This document shows positions 39,572 to 48,242 of a stretch of DNA of 64,000 bases, one piece after another; position 1 is the first letter of the stretch, and each line of letters opens with the position of its first letter. This stretch comes from Bradyrhizobium sp. cir1 (GTDB lineage Bacteria > Pseudomonadota > Alphaproteobacteria > Rhizobiales > Xanthobacteraceae), in the NCBI RefSeq assembly GCF_014198245.1, contig NZ_JACIHE010000005.1, positions 328,082 through 392,081 of the forward strand, read 5' to 3'. Position numbers and translations under genes: made by a program. The notes under the pieces were generated by a model. The model was not told where the DNA came from. It saw only the letters and a program-made list of their open reading frames with translations, and did no database searches.

Positions 39572-42487
39572 CTACCTCTTCTTCCACCCACCCCGTCTTT
39601 CGGGCGCCCCACCCGTCGACTTCGGAGCCGGCCCGAACTCCGGCCCCGACTGCCTCGAATCCGTCGGCTGAATGATCCGGCTGGTGCTGCCGAACGGCTT
39701 TGACGGCAGCGTCTGGTTGGCGCGGTAGGGCAGGGATTCCGGGCCGTGCATCTCGTCGAGATGCGGCTTGTGCACCTTCGAGCCGCTGCCGCCGCCGCTC
39801 GCCTTCAGCGCGGAGCTCACGGTCTTTTTCTTCATGGCGCTCACCGGCAAATTCGCGGCGTCGCCGTACTTCTTCGTGCCCGCATAGGCGCCGGCCTTGC
39901 CCGCGACCGCGCGCTGTTTTGCGGTGGGATCGTCCACCACCGCAAGCTCCGTCGCGCGCAGGCGCTTGACTTCGTCGCGGAGGCGGGCGGCTTCCTCGAA
40001 GTTCAAATCGGCGGCGGCCTCGCGCATGCGCGTTTCCAGATCGGCGAGCACGGCTTCGAAATTGTGGCCGATCGAGATGACGTCGTCGGTCATGTCGTGG
40101 CCGCCGACCTCGACCAGCACGTGGTCGCGCTCGTAGACCGAGTTGAGGATGTCGCCGATCTGCTTCTTCACGCTCTCCGGCGTGATGCCGTTGGCGGTGT
40201 TGTACTCGACCTGCTTCTCGCGGCGGCGGTTGGTCTCGGCGATGGCGCGCTCCATCGAGCCGGTCATCTGGTCGGCGTAGAGGATCACCTTGCCGTCGAC
40301 GTTGCGCGCGGCGCGGCCGATGGTCTGGATCAGCGAGGTCTCGCTGCGCAAAAAGCCTTCCTTGTCGGCGTCGAGGATCGCGACCAGCGCGCATTCGGGA
40401 ATGTCGAGGCCTTCGCGCAGCAGGTTGATGCCGACCAGCGCGTCGAAGGCACCGAGACGGAGGTCGCGGATGATCTCGATGCGCTCGATGGTGTCGATGT
40501 CGCTGTGCATGTAGCGGACACGGATGCCCTGCTCATGCAGATATTCGGTGAGATCCTCCGCCATGCGTTTTGTGAGCACCGTGATGAGCGAGCGATAGCC
40601 CGCTTGCGCGGTGGCGCGGACCTCGCCGACGAGATCGTCGACCTGGGTGCGGGCGGGGCGGATGTCGACGGGCGGATCGATCAGTCCGGTCGGGCGGATG
40701 ACCTGCTCGACGAACACGCCGCCGCTCTCGTTCAGCTCCCAGCCGCTCGGCGTCGCCGACACCGCGACGGTCTGCGGCCGCATCATGTCCCACTCCTCGA
40801 AGCGGAGCGGGCGGTTGTCCATGCAGGAGGGCAGACGGAAGCCGTATTCCGCCAGCGTCGCCTTGCGGCGGAAGTCGCCGCGGAACATGGCGCCGATCTG
40901 CGGGATGGTGACGTGGCTCTCGTCGGCGAAGATCAGCGCGTTGTCGGGGACATATTCGAACAGCGTCGGCGGCGGCTCGCCGGGGCGGCGTCCGGTGAGG
41001 TAGCGCGAATAGTTCTCGATGCCGGCACAGCTCCCCGTCGCCTCCATCATCTCGAGATCGAAGGTGGTGCGCTGCTCCAGCCGCTGCGCTTCCAGCAGGC
41101 GCCCCTGGTCGTGGAGCTGGTCGAGCCGCTGCTTCAACTCGAACTTGATCGACTTGATCGCCTGCACCAGCGTCGGTCGCGGCGTCACATAGTGCGAGTT
41201 GGCGTACATCTTGATGAATTCGAGCTCGTCCTGCTTGTGGCCGGTGAGCGGATCGAACTCCTCGATGGCCTCGATGGTGTCGCCGAACAGGTTCACGCGC
41301 CAGGCGCGGTCTTCATAGTGGGCCGGGAAGATGTCGATGATGTCGCCCCTGACACGGAAGGTACCGCGGGTAAAGTCGGCCTGGGTGCGCTTGTACTGTA
41401 GCGCTACGAGGTCGGCGATGAGCTGGCGCTGGTCGATGCGCTCGCCCTTCTTCAGCGCGAAGGTCATCGCGGTATAGGTCTCGACCGAGCCGATACCGTA
41501 GATGCAGGACACCGACGCCACGATGATGACGTCGTCGCGCTCCAGCAGCGCGCGCGTCGCCGAGTGGCGCATGCGGTCGATCTGCTCGTTGATGGAGGAG
41601 TCCTTCTCGATGTACGTGTCCGTGCGCGGGACATACGCTTCCGGCTGATAGTAGTCGTAATACGAGACGAAATATTCGACCGCGTTGTCAGGGAAGAAGT
41701 TCTTGAACTCGCCATAGAGCTGGGCGGCGAGCGTCTTGTTCGGCGCCAGGATCAGCGCCGGGCGCTGCGTCGCCTCGATCACCTTGGCCATGGTGTAGGT
41801 CTTGCCGGAGCCGGTGACCCCTAACAGCACCTGCGAGCGGTCGTTGCGCTCGATGCCCTCGACCAGCTCGGCGATCGCGGTCGGCTGGTCGCCGCGCGGC
41901 TCGTAGGATGACTTGATCTCGAAGCGCACGCCGCCTTCGGACTTTTCCGGGCGCGGCGGCCGGTGCGGCGTCCACACTTTCATGGAGCCGTCGTTCTTGC
42001 GGAACTCCGGGCGGCCCTCGCGGATCAGCGACTCCAGCGCCTCCGCGGTCGCCTTGACGCCGAGCGCCTCCATCTTGTTGCGCGGCGGACGCGCCAGCGC
42101 TTCCGCATCGTCCTCTTCGGTGGGCAGACCGAGCTGGCGGGCCAGTTCCGGATCGAGCGTCGGGATCGTGGCGGCGGTGCCGTAATTGGCCTGCGGCGCC
42201 TCGTCCAGTCCCGCCGGGCGGTCGCTCGGAAACTCCTTCGGCGTCGAGGCCCTCGCGCGATGCGCGGCGGCCTCGCCGCCGGCGCGGCGGTCGCGCGAAT
42301 TGTCCGGCGGCGGCTGCAGGCCGGTGCCCGAGCCAAGCCCGGCATCGCCGCGGTTGATCGCGGGATTGAGCAATTCGGCCAGCGCCGGCCCGATCGGCTG
42401 CACGTCAGGCCGATGTGCCTTCGAGTTGGGGGCCTTGGTTTTGGGGGATTTGCCGGACTTTTCGGAGGATGCAGGTTTCTTCGCCAT
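39572..42487 (-). CDS. uvrB: UvrABC system protein B
   Basis: 971 residues, against roughly 670 in Escherichia coli. The helicase-like core starts near residue 188 ([17 protein letters not shown]); Walker A is [14 protein letters not shown] (223-230), the beta-hairpin region reads [27 protein letters not shown], and motif II is [13 protein letters not shown]. Helicase motifs V/VI occur in [14 protein letters not shown] and [11 protein letters not shown]-terminal UVR motif for UvrC contact is present ([31 protein letters not shown]). The excess lies in an N-terminal extension of about 185 residues, lysine- and proline-rich then containing a helical [19 protein letters not shown], and a C-terminal basic tail. 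The foreign dam operon adjoins its 3' end. Confidence 0.97.
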   Translation of the reverse strand: MAKKPASSEKSGKSPKTKAPNSKAHRPDVQPIGPALAELLNPAINRGDAGLGSGTGLQPPPDNSRDRRAGGEAAAHRARASTPKEFPSDRPAGLDEAPQANYGTAATIPTLDPELARQLGLPTEEDDAEALARPPRNKMEALGVKATAEALESLIREGRPEFRKNDGSMKVWTPHRPPRPEKSEGGVRFEIKSSYEPRGDQPTAIAELVEGIERNDRSQVLLGVTGSGKTYTMAKVIEATQRPALILAPNKTLAAQLYGEFKNFFPDNAVEYFVSYYDYYQPEAYVPRTDTYIEKDSSINEQIDRMRHSATRALLERDDVIIVASVSCIYGIGSVETYTAMTFALKKGERIDQRQLIADLVALQYKRTQADFTRGTFRVRGDIIDIFPAHYEDRAWRVNLFGDTIEAIEEFDPLTGHKQDELEFIKMYANSHYVTPRPTLVQAIKSIKFELKQRLDQLHDQGRLLEAQRLEQRTTFDLEMMEATGSCAGIENYSRYLTGRRPGEPPPTLFEYVPDNALIFADESHVTIPQIGAMFRGDFRRKATLAEYGFRLPSCMDNRPLRFEEWDMMRPQTVAVSATPSGWELNESGGVFVEQVIRPTGLIDPPVDIRPARTQVDDLVGEVRATAQAGYRSLITVLTKRMAEDLTEYLHEQGIRVRYMHSDIDTIERIEIIRDLRLGAFDALVGINLLREGLDIPECALVAILDADKEGFLRSETSLIQTIGRAARNVDGKVILYADQMTGSMERAIAETNRRREKQVEYNTANGITPESVKKQIGDILNSVYERDHVLVEVGGHDMTDDVISIGHNFEAVLADLETRMREAAADLNFEEAARLRDEVKRLRATELAVVDDPTAKQRAVAGKAGAYAGTKKYGDAANLPVSAMKKKTVSSALKASGGGSGSKVHKPHLDEMHGPESLPYRANQTLPSKPFGSTSRIIQPTDSRQSGPEFGPAPKSTGGAPERRGGWKKR

Positions 42488-42591
42488 GGGGCGAATATGG
42501 GACGAGTCCGCCCCTCAGAAAAGGGCGAATGCCCGGCCATGCTCAGGCTGCTGACAGCAGGTTGGCAGCAGGCCTGTCGCCGTTCCAGCGC

Positions 42592-42825
42592 TCATGCCGC
42601 CGGCAGCGGTCCGTCGTCGTCCTCGACCGCCTGGCGCGGCTTCAGGACGTCGAGATGGATGCCGCCGCAATCGGTGCAGCGCATGGTCCAGTACTCGCAT
42701 CCGGCGCGGCCGCCGATCACGCGGAGCACGGTGAGATCGCCGTCGCAGTCGGGGCATTTCGACAGCACCGATCGGGCGTAGGATCGGGCCAGCGGCTGGG
42801 TCTCTTCGATCTCGATAGACGACAT
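42592..42825 (-). CDS. Small zinc-ribbon-like protein
   Basis: 77 residues. Two CxxC pairs (SKCPDCDGDLTVL and MRCTDCGGIHLDV), about 25 residues apart, make a zinc ribbon; the region between contains GGRAGCEYWT. The ATG at 42825 has GAGGAA upstream. No partner is known. It lies between uvrB and another small gene on the same strand. Confidence 0.78.
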   Translation of the reverse strand: MSSIEIEETQPLARSYARSVLSKCPDCDGDLTVLRVIGGRAGCEYWTMRCTDCGGIHLDVLKPRQAVEDDDGPLPAA

Positions 42826-42864
42826 CACCGGTTCCTCGTTTCACGCCGCGCTGTGTTGAAAGGC

Positions 42865-43089
42865 CTATTCGTCGTCGCGGTCGGCGCGCCGGCGGAAGCG
42901 ATCGATGTGGTGCTTGGCGTCGGCGATCGCGGCGTCCTGGTCGGGCCAGGCGAAGCCGACCTCCATGGCCGGAAACAGCACGCCGTCGATGGCTAACGGG
43001 CTGAAATCGGCGCGCCGGATGCGGGCGTGCCACAGCCCCTTGCCAGCTTCGAAGGATTCGATGTCAAAGCCGTCGTAGAGGGTCGTCAT
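42865..43089 (-). CDS. Small hypothetical protein (74 residues)
   Basis: MTTLYDGFDIESFEAGKG begins the protein; it continues with WHARIRRADFSPLAIDGVLFPAMEVGFAWPDQDAAIADAKHHIDRF and a basic end. The pattern of one or two beta strands and a helix is that of small conserved rhizobial proteins of unknown function. The ATG at 43089 is favoured because the 15 extra residues of a longer frame lack homology features. It lies 39 bases before the zinc-ribbon gene. Confidence 0.72.
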   Translation of the reverse strand: MTTLYDGFDIESFEAGKGLWHARIRRADFSPLAIDGVLFPAMEVGFAWPDQDAAIADAKHHIDRFRRRADRDDE

Positions 43090-43202
43090 TGCTAGTCCCC
43101 AAAGTGGTCCGTACGTGTCTTGTTGGAGGGGCAAGGGACCACGTTCGCGGATTTTGGGATGTGAAGCCGTTCACACGGGGCCGGCTTTTTTGACCCGCAG
43201 CG

Positions 43203-44126
43203 TCAGTTCCGCGCGGAACTGCGGCCGGCGCGCCGCACGGGACGGGCCGCGGGTTCCGATGCCGCGCGCATGATCCAGCGGCGGAACGCGGCGAAGTCGC
43301 GCTGCTCGGTCTGGAAGCTGCGATAGAGCAGGTACCAGCGCATGCCCTTAGGGACGGAGAGGTCGAACGGGGCGACCAGCCGCCCGGCGGCGAGATCGTC
43401 GTCGATATAGGGCCGGATCCCCATGGCGATGCCGAGCCCGTCGGCGGCGGCCTGCAGCGCCTGGCCGTAGAACTGGAACTCCGGTCCGCGCGCGTTGATG
43501 CGCGCAAGGCCGGCGGCCTTCAGCCAGATCGGCCAGTCCTCGGGCGAGTGCGCGACGCGGATCAGGCTGGGTCCCCTGAGATCGGCCGGTCGCTTCAATG
43601 AAGCGGCGAGGCGGGGCACGCAGACCGGCGTGAGGTCGCCGGCAAACAGCGGCTCGGCGACGAGGCCGGGCCAATCGCCGGTGCCGAGCTTGATGCCGCA
43701 ATTCCAGTCCTCGCCGAACGGCACCAGCGCGCCGCCGGTGGTGAAGCGCACCTCGATGTCGGGCTCCTCGCTGCGAAACTCCGACAGCCGCGGGATCAGC
43801 CAGCGCATCGCAAAGGTGTGGCCGACGCCGATGGTGAGCACGCGGACGCTGGAGGGCGCCGTCACCTGCGCGGTCAGGCTTGCCAGCGCGTCGAAGATCG
43901 GCGTCAGCCCGCTCTGATAGGCGCGGCCGGCCTGCGTCAGCACCAGGCGGTTGGCCTTGCGCTCGAACAGCGCGACGCCGAGCCGCTCTTCCAGCAGATG
44001 CACCATGCGGCTGACGGCGGCCGCCGACACGCTGAGTTCGAGCCCGGCCGCAGCAAAGCTGCCGGTCCGCGCCGCCGCCTCGAATGCCTTGATGCCGTTG
44101 AGAAACAGCAGCCGCCGCAAATGCAA
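43203..44126 (-). CDS. LysR-family transcriptional regulator (GcvA-like)
   Basis: 307 residues. The N-terminal winged helix is FLNGIKAFEAAARTGSFAAAGLELSVSAAAVSRMVHLLEERLGVALFERKANRLVLTQAG, in family style with the recognition helix at AAVSRMVHLLE. The effector domain shows TIGVGHTFAMRWLIPRLSEF, in which FAMRWLIPRLSEF is the GcvA/AmpR-type motif. The C-terminal tail is basic. It is divergent from the TauE/SafE-like exporter, with a 343-base spacer that contains a palindromic repeat; LysR regulators often control the divergent neighbour, so it may regulate the exporter. Confidence 0.93.
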   Translation of the reverse strand: MHLRRLLFLNGIKAFEAAARTGSFAAAGLELSVSAAAVSRMVHLLEERLGVALFERKANRLVLTQAGRAYQSGLTPIFDALASLTAQVTAPSSVRVLTIGVGHTFAMRWLIPRLSEFRSEEPDIEVRFTTGGALVPFGEDWNCGIKLGTGDWPGLVAEPLFAGDLTPVCVPRLAASLKRPADLRGPSLIRVAHSPEDWPIWLKAAGLARINARGPEFQFYGQALQAAADGLGIAMGIRPYIDDDLAAGRLVAPFDLSVPKGMRWYLLYRSFQTEQRDFAAFRRWIMRAASEPAARPVRRAGRSSARN

Positions 44127-44257
44127 GACCCTTGTGCAATACCCTCAGGAAAGCTGATGCCAGGGCAAGATAACTCAGTTTGCGCTGGCGGGGCAAGCGA
44201 GGCACAAGAATGAGAGTAATTCCAAGTTGTGTTTCGAGGCAGCCACCGCGATCTTCG

Positions 44258-44426
44258 CCTCTCCCCGCCTGCGGGGAGAGGCCGGAATTTGCGAGAGCAA
44301 ATTCCGGGTGAGGGGGACTCTCCGCGAGTCTCACTCTCGCCGTGATCGCGGATGCAGCCCCTCACCCCACCCTCTCAGGGCGAGCTACGCTCGTCCCGAC
44401 CCCGTAAGAACGGGGCGAGGGAGTGA
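44258..44426. repeat. Intergenic palindromic repeat, CTCCCCGCCTGCGGGGAG family
   Basis: It begins CTCTCCCCGCCTGCGGGGAGAGG and ends with CCCCGTAAGAACGGGGCGAGGGAGTGA, with CGGAATTTGCGAGAGCAAATTCCG as a central stem and CAGCCCCTCACCCC between. This makes up most of the 343-base gap between the LysR gene and the exporter; no other element is evident. Confidence 0.83.
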
Positions 44427-44469
44427 AGCAGTCTGCGTCCCTTACTTGCTACCGCAGGAGAATCCTCTC

Positions 44470-45249
44470 GTGACGCCCATCATGATCGCTGCCCTTGGAT
44501 TGCTGATGGTCGCCACCGCGTTCCTGTCGGGCCTGTTCGGCATGGCGGGCGGGCTGATCCTGATCGGCGTGCTGCTGGCCCTGATGCCGCTGCCGACCGC
44601 GATGGTGCTGCATGCGATCACGCAGATGGCCTCGAACGGCTGGCGCGCGTTTTTGTGGCGAGCGCATATCCGCTGGCGGCCGGTCGCGAACTACATGGTC
44701 GGCGCTGCCGTTGCGCTCGCGGCCTGGTCGCTCACCCGCTACGTGCCGGACAAGCCGACGGCGCTGCTCTTGCTCGGCGTCACCCCGTTCATGGCGCGGC
44801 TGCTGCCGGCGAACATCAAGCCGGACCCCGACAGGCTCTGGCAGGGCACCGTCTATGGCACGATCTGCATGGGCCTGATGCTGATGACCGGCGTCTCCGG
44901 CCCGCTGCTCGACACCTTCTTCCTCGGCGGCGATTTCGGCCGGCGCGAGAAGGTGGCGACGAAAGCAATGTGCCAGCTCGTCAGCCATTTCACCAAGCTG
45001 ATCTATTTCGGCGGCATCATCGACCAGGCCGCGAGCCTCGATCCCGTGCTCGCCGGCGTTGCCATTGCAGCCTCGATGCTCGGCACCACGCTGGCACGGC
45101 GCATCCTCGAAGCCATGACCGACCAGCAATTCATCGCCTGGTCCAACAAGCTGATCACCACCATCGCCTGCTACTACATCGCCTATGGCGGCTGGCTGCT
45201 GGTTCGTACCCCCGTGCTGGCCGCTTTCGACAAGGGAGGTTTGCAATGA
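44470..45249 (+). CDS. Sulfite exporter TauE/SafE family membrane protein
   Basis: 259 residues. Eight or so hydrophobic segments, beginning MIAALGLLMVATAFLSGLFGMAGGLILIGVLLALM with the family's FGxGGG-like SGLFGMAGGLILIG motif, then the TNF-like second half with GVSGPLLDTFFLGGDFGRREKVATKAMCQLVSHFTKLIYFGG. These carriers export sulfite or other organosulfur anions. The start is GTG at 44470 with AGGAGA ten bases upstream; no ATG fits. It overlaps the next small gene by four bases (ATGA) and is divergent from a LysR regulator. Confidence 0.9.
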   Translation: MTPIMIAALGLLMVATAFLSGLFGMAGGLILIGVLLALMPLPTAMVLHAITQMASNGWRAFLWRAHIRWRPVANYMVGAAVALAAWSLTRYVPDKPTALLLLGVTPFMARLLPANIKPDPDRLWQGTVYGTICMGLMLMTGVSGPLLDTFFLGGDFGRREKVATKAMCQLVSHFTKLIYFGGIIDQAASLDPVLAGVAIAASMLGTTLARRILEAMTDQQFIAWSNKLITTIACYYIAYGGWLLVRTPVLAAFDKGGLQ

Positions 45250-45476
45250 GCGAGACTGCCGATCCGCTGGTGCTGGATTTCGTCGAATGGGTCGCACGCG
45301 AGCCACGCGCCTATGCCGAGGTGATCGCGACCTGGAAGACCTCGTGCCCGCGCCTCACCATCTGGGAAGACGCCGCCGACCGCGGCTACGTCGCGCGCGA
45401 GACGCTGCCGGGCGTGGGGCTGGTCATCGCGGTGACGGAAGGCGGCGAGAGGCTGCTGCGCACCAACGGGCGGTGA
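45246..45476 (+). CDS. Small hypothetical protein coupled to the TauE/SafE exporter
   Basis: 76 residues, starting MSETADPLVLDFVEWVAR and ending GGERLLRTNGR. It overlaps the exporter by four bases (ATGA) with GGAGG upstream, so it is coupled to it. The segment EVIATWKTSCPRLTIWEDAADRGYVARE looks like a winged-helix fragment: a helix-turn-helix with the basic wing containing LPGVGLVIAVTEGG. Function unknown. Confidence 0.78.
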   Translation: MSETADPLVLDFVEWVAREPRAYAEVIATWKTSCPRLTIWEDAADRGYVARETLPGVGLVIAVTEGGERLLRTNGR

Positions 45477-45498
45477 CGCGCACTGCCGCCTCCACATC

Positions 45499-45614
45499 GT
45501 CATTGCGAGCGCCAGCGAAGCAATCCAGAATGCTTCCGCGGCGGCAGTCTGGATTGCTTCGTCGCATCTGTGCAAAATTGCTCTGCAATTTTGTCACGAG
45601 CTCCTCGCAATGAC
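45499..45614. repeat. Palindromic repeat, GTCATTGCGAGCG...CGCAATGAC family (copy 1)
   Basis: Ends GTCATTGCGAGCGCCAGCG and GAGCTCCTCGCAATGAC are inverted. Inner arms GAAGCAATCCAGA and TCTGGATTGCTTCG pair exactly. An AAAATTGCTCTGCAATTTT hairpin is inserted in the right arm, absent from the copy at 59562. Confidence 0.88.
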
Positions 45615-45637
45615 GGAGCATGAGGAGGCCGCCAACC

Positions 45638-46333
45638 ATGTCACTCAAACTCTTCGAGCTCGTCGGCACTGACGCCGCACGCCCGTTCAGCCCGTATTGC
45701 TGGCGCACGCGGATGGCGCTGGCGCATAAGGGTCTATCGGCGGAGACGCTGCCCTGGCGCTTCACCGAGAAGAGCGCGATCGCGCCGCACGGCTCGGAGA
45801 GGGTCCCGGTGCTGCTGCATCACGACAAGCCGGTGGTCGATTCCTGGACCATCGCGAATTATCTCGATGACAATTTCCCGGATCGCCCGTCGCTGTTCGG
45901 CGGCGAGGGCGGCCGCGCCATGGCGCGCATGATCAATGCGTGGGGCGACATCGCCATCGTCGGCGGTCTCTCTCCGCTTGTTATCGCCGATATCCCGAAC
46001 AACCTCGGCGAGGTCGATGCCGCCTATTTCCGAAGGTCGCGCGAGGCGCGGTTCGGCAAGAGCCTGGAAGAGGTCCAGGCGAGCCGCGACACCGGCGTCG
46101 TCGCGTTCCGCAAATCGCTGGAGATCATGCGGCAGACGTTCAAGACGCAGCCTTTTCTCGGCGGGCAGGCGCCGAACTATGCCGATTACATCGTGTTCGG
46201 CGGATTCCAATGGGCGCGCGTGGTGAGCCCGTTCAAGCTGCTGGAAACGGATGATCCGGTCTACGCCTGGCGCGAGAAGCTGCTGGATGCGTTCGACGGC
46301 ATGGCGCGGAAGTCGCCGGGATTTGCGGTGTAG
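45638..46333 (+). CDS. Glutathione S-transferase family protein (LigE/LigF-like)
   Basis: 231 residues. The N-terminal thioredoxin fold contains FSPYCWRTRMALAHKGL, a Cys-containing site in the position used by GSTs that open S-conjugates, then RVPVLLHHDKPVVDSWTIANYLDDNFPDR, where ERVPVL and the DSWTI turn bind glutathione. The C-terminal helical domain includes FLGGQAPNYADYIVFGGFQW. The sequence resembles lignin beta-etherases of the LigE/LigF kind, though the substrate is unknown. GAGGAGG lies upstream of the ATG at 45638. Confidence 0.88.
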   Translation: MSLKLFELVGTDAARPFSPYCWRTRMALAHKGLSAETLPWRFTEKSAIAPHGSERVPVLLHHDKPVVDSWTIANYLDDNFPDRPSLFGGEGGRAMARMINAWGDIAIVGGLSPLVIADIPNNLGEVDAAYFRRSREARFGKSLEEVQASRDTGVVAFRKSLEIMRQTFKTQPFLGGQAPNYADYIVFGGFQWARVVSPFKLLETDDPVYAWREKLLDAFDGMARKSPGFAV

Positions 46334-46364
46334 GGCACGCTCACTCTCCGGCGTCGTCTTGCGC

Positions 46365-46574
46365 CTAACCAGCAGCGCTCGCCTCCGCCGCCGCCTTGCG
46401 CAAACACGCCCGGCACAGGCAATCCTCGCCCTTGACCGGCATCGGCAGCCGCGCCGTTTCCTCCGCGCACCAGCAGGTGCCCGACAGATCGCAGCCGAAC
46501 TCTGTGCCGCAGCGGGAGCAAATGAGGCTGCGCGCAAGTGCCGGCGCTAACGGCATTTCTTTCGGAATTGTCAT
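46365..46574 (-). CDS. Cysteine-rich CWC family protein
   Basis: 69 residues with six cysteines in the order ICSRCGTEFGCD, GTCWCAEE, CLCRACLRKAA, i.e. CxxC, C, CxC and C(x)C(x)xC spacing, the pattern of cysteine-rich CWC proteins (probable zinc-binding). Function not established. It is convergent with the GST gene and divergent from the DUF1800 gene. Confidence 0.85.
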   Translation of the reverse strand: MTIPKEMPLAPALARSLICSRCGTEFGCDLSGTCWCAEETARLPMPVKGEDCLCRACLRKAAAEASAAG

Positions 46575-46677
46575 GATTTACGCCGAAGCTTCGCCGTCAT
46601 TTTCATGTCGGGTTCATCTGTCGCTGCGCTATATTATGCGCCGCGCACGCATCAGGAAAGCGGCGAAGGACAAATCG

Positions 46678-48240
46678 ATGGCCCGCGATTCGCAAGCCGC
46701 CCTCGTTGCGCTCAACCGCTTCGGCTTCGGCGCCCGTGGCGGGGCATCCGGCGATCTCATCAACGCGGCCTCCGATCCCCGAGGTTTCGTGAAGGCGGAA
46801 CTGGCCCGTCCCAACGGCGTGCTGCTGGAGGCGTCGGGCCTGCAATCGACGTCGCAGCTCGGCCAGGCCGTGTTCGCCTATCAGGACCAGGTCAAGCAGG
46901 CGCGCGAGGCGGCCGCCAAGGCCGGCACGCCCCCCGAGGCGCCACCGCCGCAGGCGCCAGCCGATCAGAAGCCCGCTTTGCGCCGCAATCTTTCACTCAA
47001 CACAGCCGCGAGCGAGATCGCCGGCCAGATGGCCGAGGCCAAGCCAACTGAGGCGCCAGCCAAGCCCGAGACCATGCAGCCCAATGCGGCGACGCCGCCG
47101 GCCGCAAAGCCCGCGCCGCAGCCGCTCAACGTGATCCAGAAAACCTTTCGCGCCGAGGCGCTGGCGCGCCTGCAGCGCGCGACGCTGGTCGAGTGCGGCT
47201 TCACCGAGCGGCTGGTCGTGTTCTGGTCCAACCATTTCTGCATCTCCGCGACCAAGGGCGAGCTGGCGCGGATCTGGGCCGGCGCGTTCGAGCGTGAGGC
47301 GATCAGGCCGCATGTGCTTGGACGCTTCGCCGACATGCTCAAGGCGGTCGAGCAGCATCCGGCCATGCTGTTCTTCCTCGACAACCAGCAATCGCTCGGG
47401 CCGGACTCGCGCGCGGGCCAGAACCGTAAGCGCGGGCTCAACGAAAATCTCGCGCGCGAGATCATGGAGCTGCATACGCTCGGCGTCGGCGGCGGCTACA
47501 CGCAGGACGATGTCACTTCGCTCGCGCGCATCATCACCGGCTGGACCTTTGCCGGAAGGCAAGGGCAGCTCGGCACACCGGGCTCCTTCGTGTTCAACAC
47601 CAATGCGCATCAGCCCGGTCCGCAGATGCTGCTCGGAAAGACTTACGAGCCGACCGGCCTGGCACAGGGCGAAGCCGCGCTGGCCGACATCGCGCGGCAT
47701 CCATCGACCGCGAATTTCATCGCGACGAAATTCGTCCGTCACTTCGTCGCCGACGAGCCGCCGCCGGCGCTCGTGGCGCGGCTGTGCGACGTCTTCGTCA
47801 AGACCGACGGTGACCTCAAGGCGCTTGCGATGGCGCTGGTCGATTCCGATGAGGCCTGGAAGGCGCCGCTGACCAAGATGCGCAGCCCTTACGATTTCCT
47901 GGTCGCGAGCGGCCGGCTGCTCGCGCGGGTGCCCGAGGATCCCGGCCAGTATCTCAACAGCCTCAACCTGCTCGGCCAGCCGCTGTGGTCGCCCGCCGGT
48001 CCCAATGGTTTTCCGGATACCAGCGCCGCCTGGGCTGCGCCCGAAGGCATGAAGCTCAGGCTCGACATCGCCGCGCAAATGGGCGCGCGGCTCGGCAACA
48101 ACATCGATCCGCTCGACCTGCTGGAGTTCGCAGCGGCGGATGCGGCTTCGATCGAAACGCGCCGCACCATCGAGCGTGCGGAATCGCGCCAGCAGGCGCT
48201 GGCGCTGCTGCTGATGTCGCCGGAAATGCAGAGGAGATGA
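46678..48240 (+). CDS. DUF1800 domain-containing protein
   Basis: 520 residues. DUF1800 features: NRFGFGARGGASGDLINAASDPRGFVKAELA near the start; ERLVVFWSNHFCIS; AMLFFLDNQQSLGPDSRAGQNRKRGLNENLAREIMELHTLGVGGGYTQDDV, a family-defining stretch; GWTFAGR and HFVADEPPPALVARL. An Ala/Pro/Glu-rich linker near residues 80-150 interrupts the conserved parts. No signal peptide is obvious at the ATG at 46678, which has AAGGA upstream. It overlaps or abuts the DUF1501 gene, and these two families are almost always paired in bacteria; their joint function is unknown. Confidence 0.92.
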   Translation: MARDSQAALVALNRFGFGARGGASGDLINAASDPRGFVKAELARPNGVLLEASGLQSTSQLGQAVFAYQDQVKQAREAAAKAGTPPEAPPPQAPADQKPALRRNLSLNTAASEIAGQMAEAKPTEAPAKPETMQPNAATPPAAKPAPQPLNVIQKTFRAEALARLQRATLVECGFTERLVVFWSNHFCISATKGELARIWAGAFEREAIRPHVLGRFADMLKAVEQHPAMLFFLDNQQSLGPDSRAGQNRKRGLNENLAREIMELHTLGVGGGYTQDDVTSLARIITGWTFAGRQGQLGTPGSFVFNTNAHQPGPQMLLGKTYEPTGLAQGEAALADIARHPSTANFIATKFVRHFVADEPPPALVARLCDVFVKTDGDLKALAMALVDSDEAWKAPLTKMRSPYDFLVASGRLLARVPEDPGQYLNSLNLLGQPLWSPAGPNGFPDTSAAWAAPEGMKLRLDIAAQMGARLGNNIDPLDLLEFAAADAASIETRRTIERAESRQQALALLLMSPEMQRR

Positions 48241-48242
48241 TG

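Noticed and set aside
39746..41401. A 551-residue plus-strand frame opposite uvrB
   Set aside because: Antisense to a gene with complete helicase motifs; low-complexity Arg/Asp/Gly composition.
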